Shown here: positions 54,375 through 64,000 of the stretch, piece after piece
Layout: each line of letters begins with the position of its first letter
Position numbering within the stretch: position 1 is the first letter of the stretch
The notes under the pieces: model-generated
What the model was told of the DNA's origin: nothing
Databases searched by the model: none
Seen by the model: the letters and a program-made list of their open reading frames with translations, nothing else
Program-made: the position numbers and the translations under genes
Source of the DNA: Agapanthus africanus
Taxonomy: Eukaryota; Streptophyta; Magnoliopsida; Asparagales; Amaryllidaceae
Direction: 5' to 3'
NCBI GenBank assembly: GCA_030015575.1
Contig: JASDDO010000006.1
Coordinates: 204,171,632 to 204,235,631, forward strand
Length of the DNA stretch: 64,000 nt

Positions 54375-56100
54375 CTAGGGCCATGTACTGGCGTATCGAA
54401 GACCTATCATCTCGAGTAGCCAGTCGAACTGAATCTGAGGTAAGTCCTTTGTGAATGGATCTGCAGTGTTCTCCTCTGTAGCAACTCTCCGGACCTCGAT
54501 CTCCTGGTGATCTATGATCTCCCTGATCAGGTGATACCGCCTTAAGATGTGTCTGGACTTCTGATGGGACCTAAGTTCCTTCGCTAAAGCTATAGCGCCG
54601 TTGTTTTCACAATAAAGCAGAATTGGATTGACAATGGTAGGAACCACCTGAAGTTCTGTTAGGAACTTCTTCATCCAGACTGCTTCTTTTGCGGCATCAC
54701 AAGCAGCGATATACTCCGCTTCCATCGTCAAGTCAGCAACGGTGTCCTGCTTGGAACTCTTCCAGCACACCGCCCCTCCATTGAGGGTAAAGACATAACC
54801 TGACATGGACTTGGAGTCATCCTTGTCACTCTGGAAGCTGGAGTCAGCAAAAGCCTCGATCTGGAGGTATTTTCCGCCGTAAACTAAGAACATCTCTTTA
54901 GTCCTTTTCAGGTACTTGAGAATGTTTTTTACTTCTATCCAGTGCTTCTTCCCTGGGTTTGACTGATATCGGCTTACACCGCTCAGTGCGTAAGCTACAT
55001 CTGGTCTGGTGCACAACATCGCATACATTATAGAGCCTACCGCAGAAGCGTAGGGTATAATCGACATGCGATCCCTTTCCAAATCAGTCTTGGGAGACAT
55101 CTCTTTGGATAGGGTGATTCCGTGACAAGCCGGTAAACTACCGTGCTTAGAATCTTCCATACTGAATCTTTTCAGTATAGTGTTGATATACCTGGACTGC
55201 GAAAGTCCCAACATCCTCTTAGATCTATCACGATAGATTTGGATCCCCAGAATGTAAGAGGCATCACCCAGGTCTTTCATGGATAACCTGTGTGACATGA
55301 ATCCTTTGACATATTGTAGCATAGGAATGCCATTTCCTATTAAGAGAATGTCATCCACGTACAAGACGAGGAATACAATAGTTCGTGCTACAATTTTACA
55401 ATATATACATGGTTCATATGAATTTTTGATAAAGTCATATTCTTTGACCGTTTCATCAAAACAGATGTTCCAACTCCGCGATGCCTGCTTTAGTCCATAA
55501 ATGGACTTAAGCAACTTGCACATTTTCCCGCTGCTCCCACTCTGATTGAATCCCTCTGGCCGATTCATATAGACCCACTCTTCCCAATTTCTATTTAGAA
55601 AATCCGTCTTTACGTCCATCTGCCAGATCTCATAATCATGGAAGGAAGCAATGGCAAGAAGGATACGAATGGATTTGAGTATAGCCACTGGAGAAAAAGT
55701 TTCATCATAGTCCAAACCAGGTCTTTGACGAAAACCTTTTGCAACAAGTCTAGCCTTATAGGTTTCCACCTGTCCATATACACCAATCTTTTTCTTGAAG
55801 ATCCACTTGCATCCTATGGGTTTTACCCTATCTGGCGCAAAGTCCAAAGTCCATACTTTGTTGGTGTACATGGAATCCATCTCGGTCCGCATTGCATCCA
55901 GCCATCTTACTGAGTCGCCGCTCTGGATGGCCTGCTGGAAGCTAGTAGGTTCATCATTATCAATGATGCAATCTTCTCGATCCCCGTCTATGAGAATACC
56001 GTAGTATCTCTCAGGCGGATGAGACAGCCTACTACTCCTGCGGAGGAGTGCGGGAATGTCCTGTTCTTCTTGAACTTCTGGTTCTACAAAAATTTCAGTA
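54375..56100 (-). pseudogene. B1 reverse transcriptase and RNase H (copia)
   Basis: RT starts near 55860 with WLDAMRTEMDSMYTNKVW and GCKWIFKKK, then ARLVAKGFRQRPGLDYDETF. The catalytic motif LYVDDILLIG is at about 55350. Typical plant copia words follow: GSIMYAMLCTRPDVAYAL (about 55020) and the RNase H region FADSSFQSDKDDSKS...WKSSKQDTVADLTMEAEYIA (about 54700-54860), then the terminal ADPFTKDLPQ. It would copy the element RNA and remove the template. This stretch is long and uninterrupted, but the element as a whole is broken. The copia clade is not certain; Angela/TAR-like is a guess. Confidence 0.92.
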
Positions 56101-57200
56101 TTAGTTTGTGGTTCTGGAATTTCTTCCAGTTCTATTGCGCTCCCACTTGTTTCCTTTTCTAAAAACCGCTGTTCTAGAAAATGGGCATTACGAGAAACAA
56201 AAAACCTTTTGTTCCTCTGCGTAATAGAAAAAATACCCCTTGGAGTTCTTTGGATATCCCACAAACTTACACAGTACTGAGCATGCCTCGAGTTTGTCCG
56301 CATGCTGCTTATTAACAAAAGCCAGACATCCCCATATCTTCAGATACTAAAGATAGGGTTTCTTCCCACTCCACATCTGATATGGCGTGGTAGGCACAGT
56401 CTTGGTAGGAGCCCTATTCAAAGATATGCAGCTGATTCTAGTGCATAACCCGAGAAAGATCGCGGTAACTCAGCATTACTCATCATGGAACGTACCATAT
56501 CCAATAGGGTTCGGTTCCGTCTCTCCGATACACCGTTATGTTGTGGAGTGTATGGAGGAGTAAGCTGAGAGAGAATTCCATTCTCTTTTAGGTAACCCAG
56601 AACTCGGCACTTAAGTATTCACCACCTTGATCAGATCTCAGTGTCTTGATACTTTTGCCGGTTTGGTTTTCAACATCATTCTTATATTCTCGGAATTTCT
56701 CAAAGGCCTCGGATTTATGTTTCATCAAGAAAATGAATCCATACCAAGAGAAATCATCCGTAAAAGTAATGAAATATGAAAAACTGCCTCTTGCATGTGT
56801 AGACATTGGACCACATACATCGCTGTATATGAGTCCTAAGAGCACGCTCGCTCTTACTCCATGTCCAGTGAATGGAGTCTTTGTCATCTTTCTTTTGAGG
56901 CATGATTGATAAGTGGCATAAGATTGATATTCGAACGGATCCAAATATCCTTCTTTATGTAACTTAGTTAACCTTGTCTCATTGATGTGACCCAGTCTAC
57001 AATGCCATAAGAAAGCCTGATTTATATCTGGAGACTTTGTTTTTAGTGTGTTCTGGACATTGAAAATCTGTAATTGGTTTAATACGTATATACCGTTATC
57101 TAGTGTACCAGACCCAATCAAACCATGATTAAGGTGGATGTTAACAACATCGCTTACAAACGTGAAATCATAACCTTCCTTTGATAACAACGATAATCAT
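56100..57200 (-). pseudogene. B1 integrase (copia)
   Basis: The zinc-binding GAG-pre-integrase region WHCRLGHINETRLTKL (about 56985-57010) is followed by C-X2-C-like YQSC. The catalytic core has GLIYSDVCGPMSTHARG (about 56805), FITFTDDFSWYGFIFLM and LRSDQGGEYLSAEF (about 56600). A C-terminal part joins the RT with SGSAIELEEIPEPQTN. Integrase would insert the cDNA, giving the 5-bp duplications seen throughout this window. It is broken. Confidence 0.9.
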
Positions 57201-57249
57201 ATGATATTACACGTTAAACTAGGTACACAAAAACAGTTACGTAAAACCA

Positions 57250-58374
57250 AAATATGTCCACTCGTCAATCCAAGGTGATAATCCCCTACGGACACAGCAC
57301 CCACGCTAGCTCCGTTAGCAACCTGGAGGGTCATATCACCAACCTTCAGTACTCTACGGTTTCTCTGTGCCTGCAATGAATTGCATATATGAGATCTTGA
57401 TCCGGTATCCAATACCCAGGAAGTAGAGTTGATTGACAGACAATTTTCAATTACAAACACACCTGAAGCCGAAGCCACAACTTTCCTCGGGTCCTGCTTT
57501 TTGGCAATCCAAGCTTTGCAATCCTTCTTCCAATGGCCTTTCCTACGACAGTGGAAGCACTCGTCCTTTGCCACTACTGGCACTGCAACCTTTTCCTTTC
57601 CCTTAACTCCCACCTTACCAATATCACCTCTTGGTTTGGTAGCGGCCTTCTTCTTCATTCCTTTGGCCCTTGCCTTGGACCTGGAAGAGGAAGCACAACG
57701 AACAAACATAGCGGGTGTTTCCCTTGCTTTCTGCAAGGTGCCCTCTGCACTCCTCAACATGTTAAGGAGTTCGGGAAGTTCAACTTCTTTACCTTGAATA
57801 TTGAAATTCAAGATAAACTGTGTGTAGGTGGAAGGAATGGACTGGAGAATCAAGTCTGTATACGGCTCGTTCTCTAAAGTTGTCCCGAGGTCCGCGAGCT
57901 TTTCTATATAGCTAATCATCTTAACGACATGTTCTCCTACAGATGATCCGACGGCCATCCTCAATTGAGACAAGTTCTTCGAGGTCTCGTATCTAGCTAT
58001 ACGAGATTGCTCTCCATACAGTTCCTTGGTGTGGAGAAATATGGATTCAAGATCTATATTCTCGTGCCTCCTCTGATGTTCATTATTTATAGAGGCAAGC
58101 ACGATGCATTTGGCCTTCGCGCAGTCTAACTCCCAGGTCTTGTGGATTTCCTTATCCACGATAGTGGATTTTGGACCGGGACAGCAGGGGCCTTAGTAGT
58201 AAGGACATACCCCAATTTGTCATAAGTTATATCCATCTTGACATTCTGGAACCAGTCTTTATAGTTTGGCCCTGTCAAAATATTTTTATCTAATAGTAAC
58301 TTAAGGCCTGTCATGTTCTGGGTCGCTGCAATTAGGAGAGAGAGAGGAAACACTTTAGCATGATACTCTTGCAA
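57250..58374 (-). pseudogene. B1 gag and protease (copia)
   Basis: The gag N-terminal region has LLDKNILTGPNYKDWFQNVK (about 58230-58290), the usual start of plant copia gag. The UBN2-type region ESIFLHTKELYGEQSR and QSIPSTYTQFILNF follow. The zinc knuckle CFHCRRKGHWKKDC is at about 57515-57560. The protease active site WVLDTGSRSHIC is at about 57390-57425, and the protease region continues to GDYHLGLTSG. The start lies just after the conserved pre-gag pyrimidine-rich sequence. It is broken in one or two places. Confidence 0.9.
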
Positions 58375-60381
58375 GTTCAGAGTGGTTTTTAGTTTATCTA
58401 AACAGGATGGCTCCCACTGTTTCTCGAATCCTTCCTCAAACCAAAAAGGAAGAACTAGTCAGGACTATTCTCACCGTACAATACTTGCTTAACTGTTCAG
58501 CCAGGCCGATGTCGGTACTTCGAGGGAGGTTTTACGACGCTTTCGCGAAGTACCTTAATTAAATAACCTCTTTTCTCTGGGGGCGTAGCCCCGCTGACAC
58601 CTTTCTCGGCACCTACTTGGTTTATAGTATTGATCGTTAAGTGACGAATCTCCTGATGAGTAGCGGATACTCACAGTAGGATCGGGATCCAAATATCATC
58701 GTGTGATAAAGCTGAAGGAATCCTACCAAAATTATCACACTCCAAATGGTATGCAACTCTTAGCAAATTTAAGGTTCTTTAGAAATTCCCGATATCATTT
58801 TCTGCCCCATGCTCTTATGACCTTGGCGTTAGTCAAAATGTCATAAGTCGCATGTCAAGTTCTACCCATCATTATCTTGTTAATTTGAACCCACCCGTAC
58901 ATACCCCTGATGTTGGCCAAATGATAGTACGACTGTCCTAAACCAACTCATCTATCTATGCAACAAATGAATACCCAGCAGCTACCAAACACTATGCCTT
59001 GGCGTTGGTCAAAATACATAGCTTGAATACTACTGAATACCCAAATGAAATGACGGAGGGCTACGAATGGTTTTGGCGAAACCGTGAACGTAATGAACTT
59101 GATATGATCGAAGGAACCTGATAGCTTTTAAAAGGAGTTGTTTAAGCTCCGCAATTAAAAAAATATCTTCTGTTTTAAAATAACCGAGTGGTTTCTTTTA
59201 AACTGTTCCAACGATTCAACTTTGGTTTATTTTCTTTGCATTAATATAATGCATGCCATCAATTAACCTATCATTGCAGAAAACAACGAAAATACAACGT
59301 CCTCTTATGCCATCCGCATTCGCCACTGGGCCCCGTCATCCACCCGTTAGTTACTTAACTAACGACAGAGCGGGAGCTGGGCTACCGCGGGTGCAAAACA
59401 TAAGTGACGCCTACTAGATATCATATATAGATATTGTACATTCGTCAGATGCAATAATAGGAATTCCAGATCACAGATGAACATATTGGATTTTCTACGA
59501 ATCCGCATTCCTTTTGAGCCTGCAAAGAAAGACGGATTTCACAGTCGCGATGAATAGCCAAAAACCCCACCCTAGACCCCTACGGGTACGGCAAACTACC
59601 CGCCAAGCACCCGAAGTGAAGCGGTCTCCCTCAACGACATGAGTAGGCCACTAGACACTTCAAAGTACTCGGTAGTTTGTGCACCCCACCTTGGGTCTAT
59701 CCTAGGAGCAGAAAATAGTAAATGAAATAATACAACGGTGGCTACAACCTCAACCCGGATGTGCCCCGCAAAAGAATATTACAACAAATTACAATTTATA
59801 TTTGAATGAAAGAAACAATTGTCTCACATCCCCGGCTATCCATTCAAGACAATCCAACAAGTCCACATTAACAAACCAGTAAAAACCATTACAGAAATGT
59901 GCAACCCCCTGCTAACCGACATACTAGCAGTTAGGGGAGGTTTACGAACACATTAAACACAACACAGATATAATTAAGTTAGCCAAACATCTTAGAATTT
60001 CGATCAAGCAACACAAATGAATCTACTCCAAAAAATTCTCTGTGCACATAAAATCTGAGCAGAAACAAATCATCCCAGAAAACACAACATCAACACAGAA
60101 GAATAACTGAGCAAATTTGGGTTGACTCGGAGTCAACTCGGCCGCGGATCCGTTGCGGATCGCTTGGATCGGCGGCGGTTCCGCGGCGCTATGGTTGAGT
60201 CACAGTCCCAAATTTCTTCACAATTCTTAAAATTCCCTTCTTGTATTTTTAAGGGTCCCTGAAAAATTTTTAAACCCCGTTTTAAAAACGGCAGAAACAT
60301 GGTGAAAATGATGTTTTTTCGGGTTCGTTTTGCAATCGAACTTCTAACGACTTTGCTAACAAATTAGTTATGGTTTAGCTA
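58375..60381 (-). other. B1 leader (no gene)
   Basis: About 2 kb between primer site and gag. Near gag lies the structured module (58500-58681). Farther upstream, three GTTGGTCAAAAT or GTTGGCCAAATG-type sites (about 58826-59010, plus strand) correspond to the TTGAC sites of family A. The AAAGAG/CTCTTT hairpin module of A and C is not recognisable here. Stretches at 59290-59400 and 59520-59600 match the A leaders (GCCATCCGCATTCGCC, CCACCCTAGACCCCTACGG). No ORF is conserved. Confidence 0.75.
58500..58681 (-). other. Putative structured RNA module upstream of gag (B1 copy)
   Basis: Element-sense hairpin TCCT-GAGTA-TCCGC-TACTC-AGGA (58651-58681), hairpin GGGGC-TAC-GCCCC (58580-58592) and CGC-GAAA-GCG (58538-58547). 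The order and spacing match A1 and A3. Confidence 0.55.
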
Positions 60382-60394
60382 GGCTCTGATACCA
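60382..60394 (-). promoter_or_regulatory. B1 primer binding site (initiator tRNA-Met)
   Basis: The minus strand reads TGGTATCAGAGCC, separated by one base from the LTR end at 60396. Confidence 0.92.
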
Positions 60395-60395
60395 C

Positions 60396-61708
60396 TGTAA
60401 GTCTACGTTAGACACCCCCACATGATGCGGGGAGGCGGAATAGGTAAAACAATCATTTTGTTTAAACTAACATCGACTAACTTTACGGATCTTTACTAAA
60501 CCCTAACTAACAACTATATAGAAGTGATTAGCTACTATGATAGATGATTATACCTAATGATTCAAGTCCTTCTTGTCCTTGTAGTTCACCTCCTCATCGG
60601 CCTCCTCAATGTGATAGAAGATCCATCCGAGAGCACCTTCTCCAAGCTTTAACCTCTCACTTGAGGTAACTAGGTGGCTATGAGTGCTAATCAAAGTAAC
60701 CTAGCGGATATAGAAGAGGATTAGGGACCTATTAGTCTTGCTAACCCTTGCATCTCAACACATGAGAGGATTAGGGTTAGTTCTTTGAAGAGAGAGAGAG
60801 AGCTTGAGGAGAGAGAATGTGAAAGTAATTATCAAATGAAATTAACACATTTGTGTATATATTATGAAGCATAAAATATCTTGCACAAATATCTTGCAAA
60901 AATATCTTCATGCTTCATTTAATACAAATGAATCATCTAATGAGTCATTAAAACCATTAATGCTTCATTAACTCATTTGATGAATCATCTCCATGAGTCA
61001 CAAATCCATTTAATGCAAATTCCACCTAAGCTCTCCACCCCATCCATCTTCTAGAAGCTTCTCGACTAATTACGAGAATGCCCCTCCTATCCGTCAAAAC
61101 ACGGAAATACTGAGACTGTATAAATCCAATAATCCACAACTAGAATCTGGCTTAAACTAAAGCCCGCTAGTATAAACTGTCCGAATATCGTACGTGCATA
61201 AATACACGTATGTGTCCGAACCGTGTTGTAAAACCATACGACCTCTATATCGTTTCTCCTGAAGAAGGGAAACTCTCTGTATGGGACTCTAAAGACTCGA
61301 CTACTACGCTGGCAGTGGGTTTAACCACAGGCCGCAAGCGGTACTAGCTGTACGCAACGGTCCCCAGGTAGATGTCGATAAGAAGGCCGATGAGGAAACC
61401 CATCCGAACTCGTACTGAGCCTGATGTGACAATCTCCATACTGTCCGGTCTGTTCGTCTAGGACTATCGCATATTGGGCCTAGGGGGCGGCAAGCGTCAG
61501 TCCCCTAAAAGCGGTATAAGTCGTGTTGGAGTGAAGCCCATTACACCTTGAGAACCTACTGGAAAACCTACCAGTAAATCTTGCTTGTCCTGGCCAGGGA
61601 CTTTGCGTAATGGCTCTCCAAATATAGCGCGATATCAACTCCCAATACCGGGAGAGACGAATCCTGTCTAACCGCCACTGCCTCCAAGTGCTTCAGGACT
61701 GCACCCAA
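60396..61708 (-). repeat. B1 5' LTR, 3' piece
   Basis: Aligns with 52446-53750 of the 3' LTR and ends at the A5 insertion (target CCCAA, 61704-61708). Confidence 0.95.
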
Positions 61709-63899
61709 TGTTGGGTTACTAGGCACAAGAACAAGGTTCTACAAGGCATCAACCATGCCAAAATCAAAATTTTCAAGTGCCGAACAACCCAAGAGAGATC
61801 TTAAACTAGAGATTAGGCAAAAACAATGAGCAAGTAAATAACTTTACTTCTAAGAGTTTGGGATTACAACATTTGTAGTCCGTTCCTTCACTTCATAAGC
61901 TCCGTGTTGAGGTCCCTTCGCCGCGATCATCATGTACCCGGACTCTTGAGAGGCTCCATGAAGAGAAAGATGCAAGCTTGTTTCCGATCTTCAACAACTA
62001 AGATGATCTACCTTAAAGAAACACAAACCCAAGCTCTTGCTTTGCTAATCAAGTATTAGCAAAGCAAACACCCTAATCTAAGTGGCAAGAATAGATGACG
62101 ATGATGAAGTAGGAAGTTAGCTCTCTTTTGTTTTCAATTTCTCACTCATTATTATCACTTCTCAAAAAGCTAGAAAACTTTTCATCAAGAAGAAGAAGAA
62201 GCAAATCCTTTTTGTGATGAATAATGAAATAAAGAGTGAGGTTAGAAATGCAACCATGGGTTAAGCAAGAAAACTTAACCCTTGTAGAGATTTAACTAGG
62301 GTAAAGGGTTTGGGTTGGGTTAAGAAATATCTACACAAAATATCACAAGTCAAAGTCAAAACTTCAAGAAGCTTCTTGAAAGCTTCATGCAAGCTTAACC
62401 CTAATCCAAACCCTAACCACATTTAAACTCCACAAAACATGTTGCATTTGTAACCCTAACATGTTACAATATTATATATCACATATACAATATTTATTTT
62501 AACAAAATAAAATAATACAATTAACATATAATATATATCAATGTATTATCCAAGTGAGAAAAAGAATCTTTAAGTGAGCTTATATTAGTTAATGTAATAA
62601 TATATCAAATATATAATTATATATTAAATTATCGAATCAACACTTGATCCGATAATCCGGCTATTTCATAAATAACCGACTAAAACAATCTGTATCAGTT
62701 CATCGAATCAACACTTGATCCGATGACCCGGCTATATCACATATACCCGGCCGATATCACATATCGCGAGAATCTAATACGGTATCACATACATGTATTG
62801 TTTTCGGTCTCGCACATATCACATATGTGCTCCTACTCCATTTTGCCTGAGCTAGAAAATCTCTGTGTATGACTCTAAAGAATCGTCAATACGCCGGCAC
62901 TAGGTGATGATCATATCAAACACCCACAAGCTGCAAGCGGTCAGCTAAACGTAACAGCCACCCAGGTATTGAGCGATCAGAAGATCAACAAGAAAGCCTG
63001 TACATTCTCCTGCGAATCCAATCAGTAACACTCCCGTACAGTCCGGTCTCTTCGTCTGATATATCGCATATCTCACCTAGGGGTGGTAAACGTCAGACCC
63101 CGGTAGCTTGATAAGTCATGTCGTTATGAGGTCCATAACGGTTCGAGAAACTACTGATAACACTTACCAGTAAATCTCAGCAACTCTGGCCAGGGATTTC
63201 CAGTTATAGCCAATCGAACACAGCACAACATCAACTCCCTATACCGGGAGAGACGAAACCCCTCCTATCGCTCATTGCCTCTATGTGATTCGGGACTGTA
63301 CCCAAAATCCACCATTTTGCATGCCCTCTTGGACGTGGTATGATGGAAATCAAAGCATAGTGGGAATCACACAAGACTCTATGACGATCTCGGGTCTACA
63401 GAATAACCTGTACCAGTGTCACCAGAGAACTGCCATTTGACGTGAGGTATAATACCATCTGGGAGTTCTCGGCGAGTCCGTCCAGTGTACCCAGTCTCTA
63501 CTAAGCACCCGTATACCTTCTCTGATGTCAAACACTAATAGATATGGGATCATCAATCGCCCATCATATTGGTCAAGAAGCGCATACGCTAGTCTACTCT
63601 GGTATATCGATGCCCTGTCTCGATACACCTACGACTAGGAACATTTGAAGGATGTACTTAGCGACTACACTGTCCCAACTAGTATGATCTGCATCATAGT
63701 CTTGGTAGTCAAGTACTCATCCTAAGAGCTTTATCAACATATAACATAGAGACAATCAGAGTACATGTTAAGATAAAGTGTAACAAGATAGCATATTATC
63801 ATGTCGAGCAAGAAAGTCCTACCTACATATGTCCAAGCATCCACTACAATATACATCGTATGTACAGTAATGGCCTCTAGGGCATACATATAACTAACA
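61709..63899 (-). mobile_element. A5: solo family A copia LTR inside the B1 5' LTR
   Basis: A 2,191-bp solo LTR. The minus strand starts TGTTAGTTATATG at 63899 and ends AGTAACCCAACA at 61709. A perfect target duplication CCCAA flanks it (61704-61708 and 63900-63904). The empty site GCACCCAACTGCTACC is present in the B1 3' LTR near 53746. No primer site or purine tract adjoins it, so the internal part was lost by LTR-LTR recombination or the copy never had one. It contains a CAAGAAGCTTCTTG inverted repeat near 62365. No gene is seen. Confidence 0.95.
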
Positions 63900-64000
63900 C
63901 CCAACTGCTACCTGTTTGCACGACTCCTTTGAGCCGTGGTAGGGTAGCAATCTAAGAACAGTAGGAACACACTCGAGACGAAGCAGCAGTGTCAAGTCTG
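63900..64000 (-). repeat. B1 5' LTR, 5' piece, cut by the window edge
   Basis: Continues the B1 LTR after A5 and matches 53748-53850. About 500 further bases of LTR are expected beyond 64000. Confidence 0.93.

Larger units (their letters stand above)
52446..64000 (-). mobile_element. B1: Ty1/copia family B element, nearly complete, carrying A5
   Basis: A minus-strand element with its 3' LTR at 52446-54360, purine tract, gag-pol at 54375-58374, a 2-kb leader, primer site, and 5' LTR from 60396 that continues past the window end, interrupted by A5. The domain order gag-PR-IN-RT-RH is that of Ty1/copia. It is the best preserved copia element here, with only about three or four breaks in coding sequence. 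An LTR sample differs by about 3% by eye. The left flank TATTA (52441-52445) is the expected target duplication. Confidence 0.93.

Noticed and set aside
55638-55913. Plus-strand ORFs across 55279-57877
   Set aside because: They are antisense shadows of the B1 copia polyprotein.
58651-58681. Hammerhead-like CTGATGAG on the plus strand in the B1 leader
   Set aside because: The core GAAA partner and the flanking stem needed for a hammerhead are missing; the word is part of the antisense of the GAGTA/TACTC hairpin.
62395-62460. Telomere-like AACCCTAA words
   Set aside because: A few scattered CCCTAA words inside an LTR, not a tandem array.

Overview
This window looks like plant nuclear DNA from a repeat-rich genome. 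It is an intergenic nest of long terminal repeat (LTR) retrotransposons, and I find no host protein gene, tRNA gene or intact rRNA gene. The plant origin is inferred from three things: Ty1/copia elements primed by initiator tRNA-Met with the plant-type tract GTGCAAGTGGGAGAT before TGTT, a Ty3/gypsy chromovirus of Tekay/Del type with a C-terminal chromodomain, and a Cassandra-type miniature element carrying a 5S rRNA-like segment. The species cannot be told.

Labels used below: A1-A5, B1-B2 and C1 are copia-type elements; G1-G4 are gypsy (Tekay-like) elements or LTRs; K is the Cassandra-like array. The oldest layer is C1 (+), with 5' LTR pieces at 28717-29157 and 44693-45605, an internal part at 45606-51393, and a 3' LTR that starts at 51394. 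Its 5' LTR was entered by A1 (+, 29158-44692) and by A2 (-, right edge 28716). A1 holds a solo gypsy LTR, G3 (34134-39309). The 5' LTR of A2 holds the whole chromovirus G1 (8552-26918, target duplication AATAG). The 5' LTR of G1 holds solo LTR G2 (10670-15344, duplication ATAAA), and its 3' LTR ends in K (25600-26918). The A2 interior is cut by A3 (-, right edge 5498), and A3 is cut by the B2 LTR (right edge 1806). On the right, the C1 3' LTR is cut by G4 (51442), G4 by A4 (52393), A4 by B1 (-, 52446 to beyond 64000), and the B1 5' LTR by solo LTR A5 (61709-63899, duplication CCCAA). That is at least thirteen elements, up to five layers deep.

All coding regions are fossils. B1 is the best preserved copia gag-pol, with a few breaks. 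G1 keeps every gypsy domain but has several breaks. A1, A3 and C1 are heavily decayed. By eye the paired LTRs differ by a few percent (about 2-3% in a G1 sample, about 3% in B1, about 4% in A1), so insertion was fairly recent on an evolutionary scale and older elements carry younger ones.

The most interesting signals are non-coding. First, the long copia leaders carry a twice-repeated hairpin module whose closing stem changes in a compensatory way between elements. Second, a separate pre-gag module has three hairpins, one with a GAAA tetraloop, and is shared by families A and B (partly by C). Third, the Tekay-like LTRs share a long-range stem with compensatory changes, two short conserved blocks and an ORF-like block. 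Fourth, K is a three-LTR, two-spacer tandem Cassandra-type array fused to the very end of a gypsy LTR. These are read by eye and need alignment-based covariation tests.
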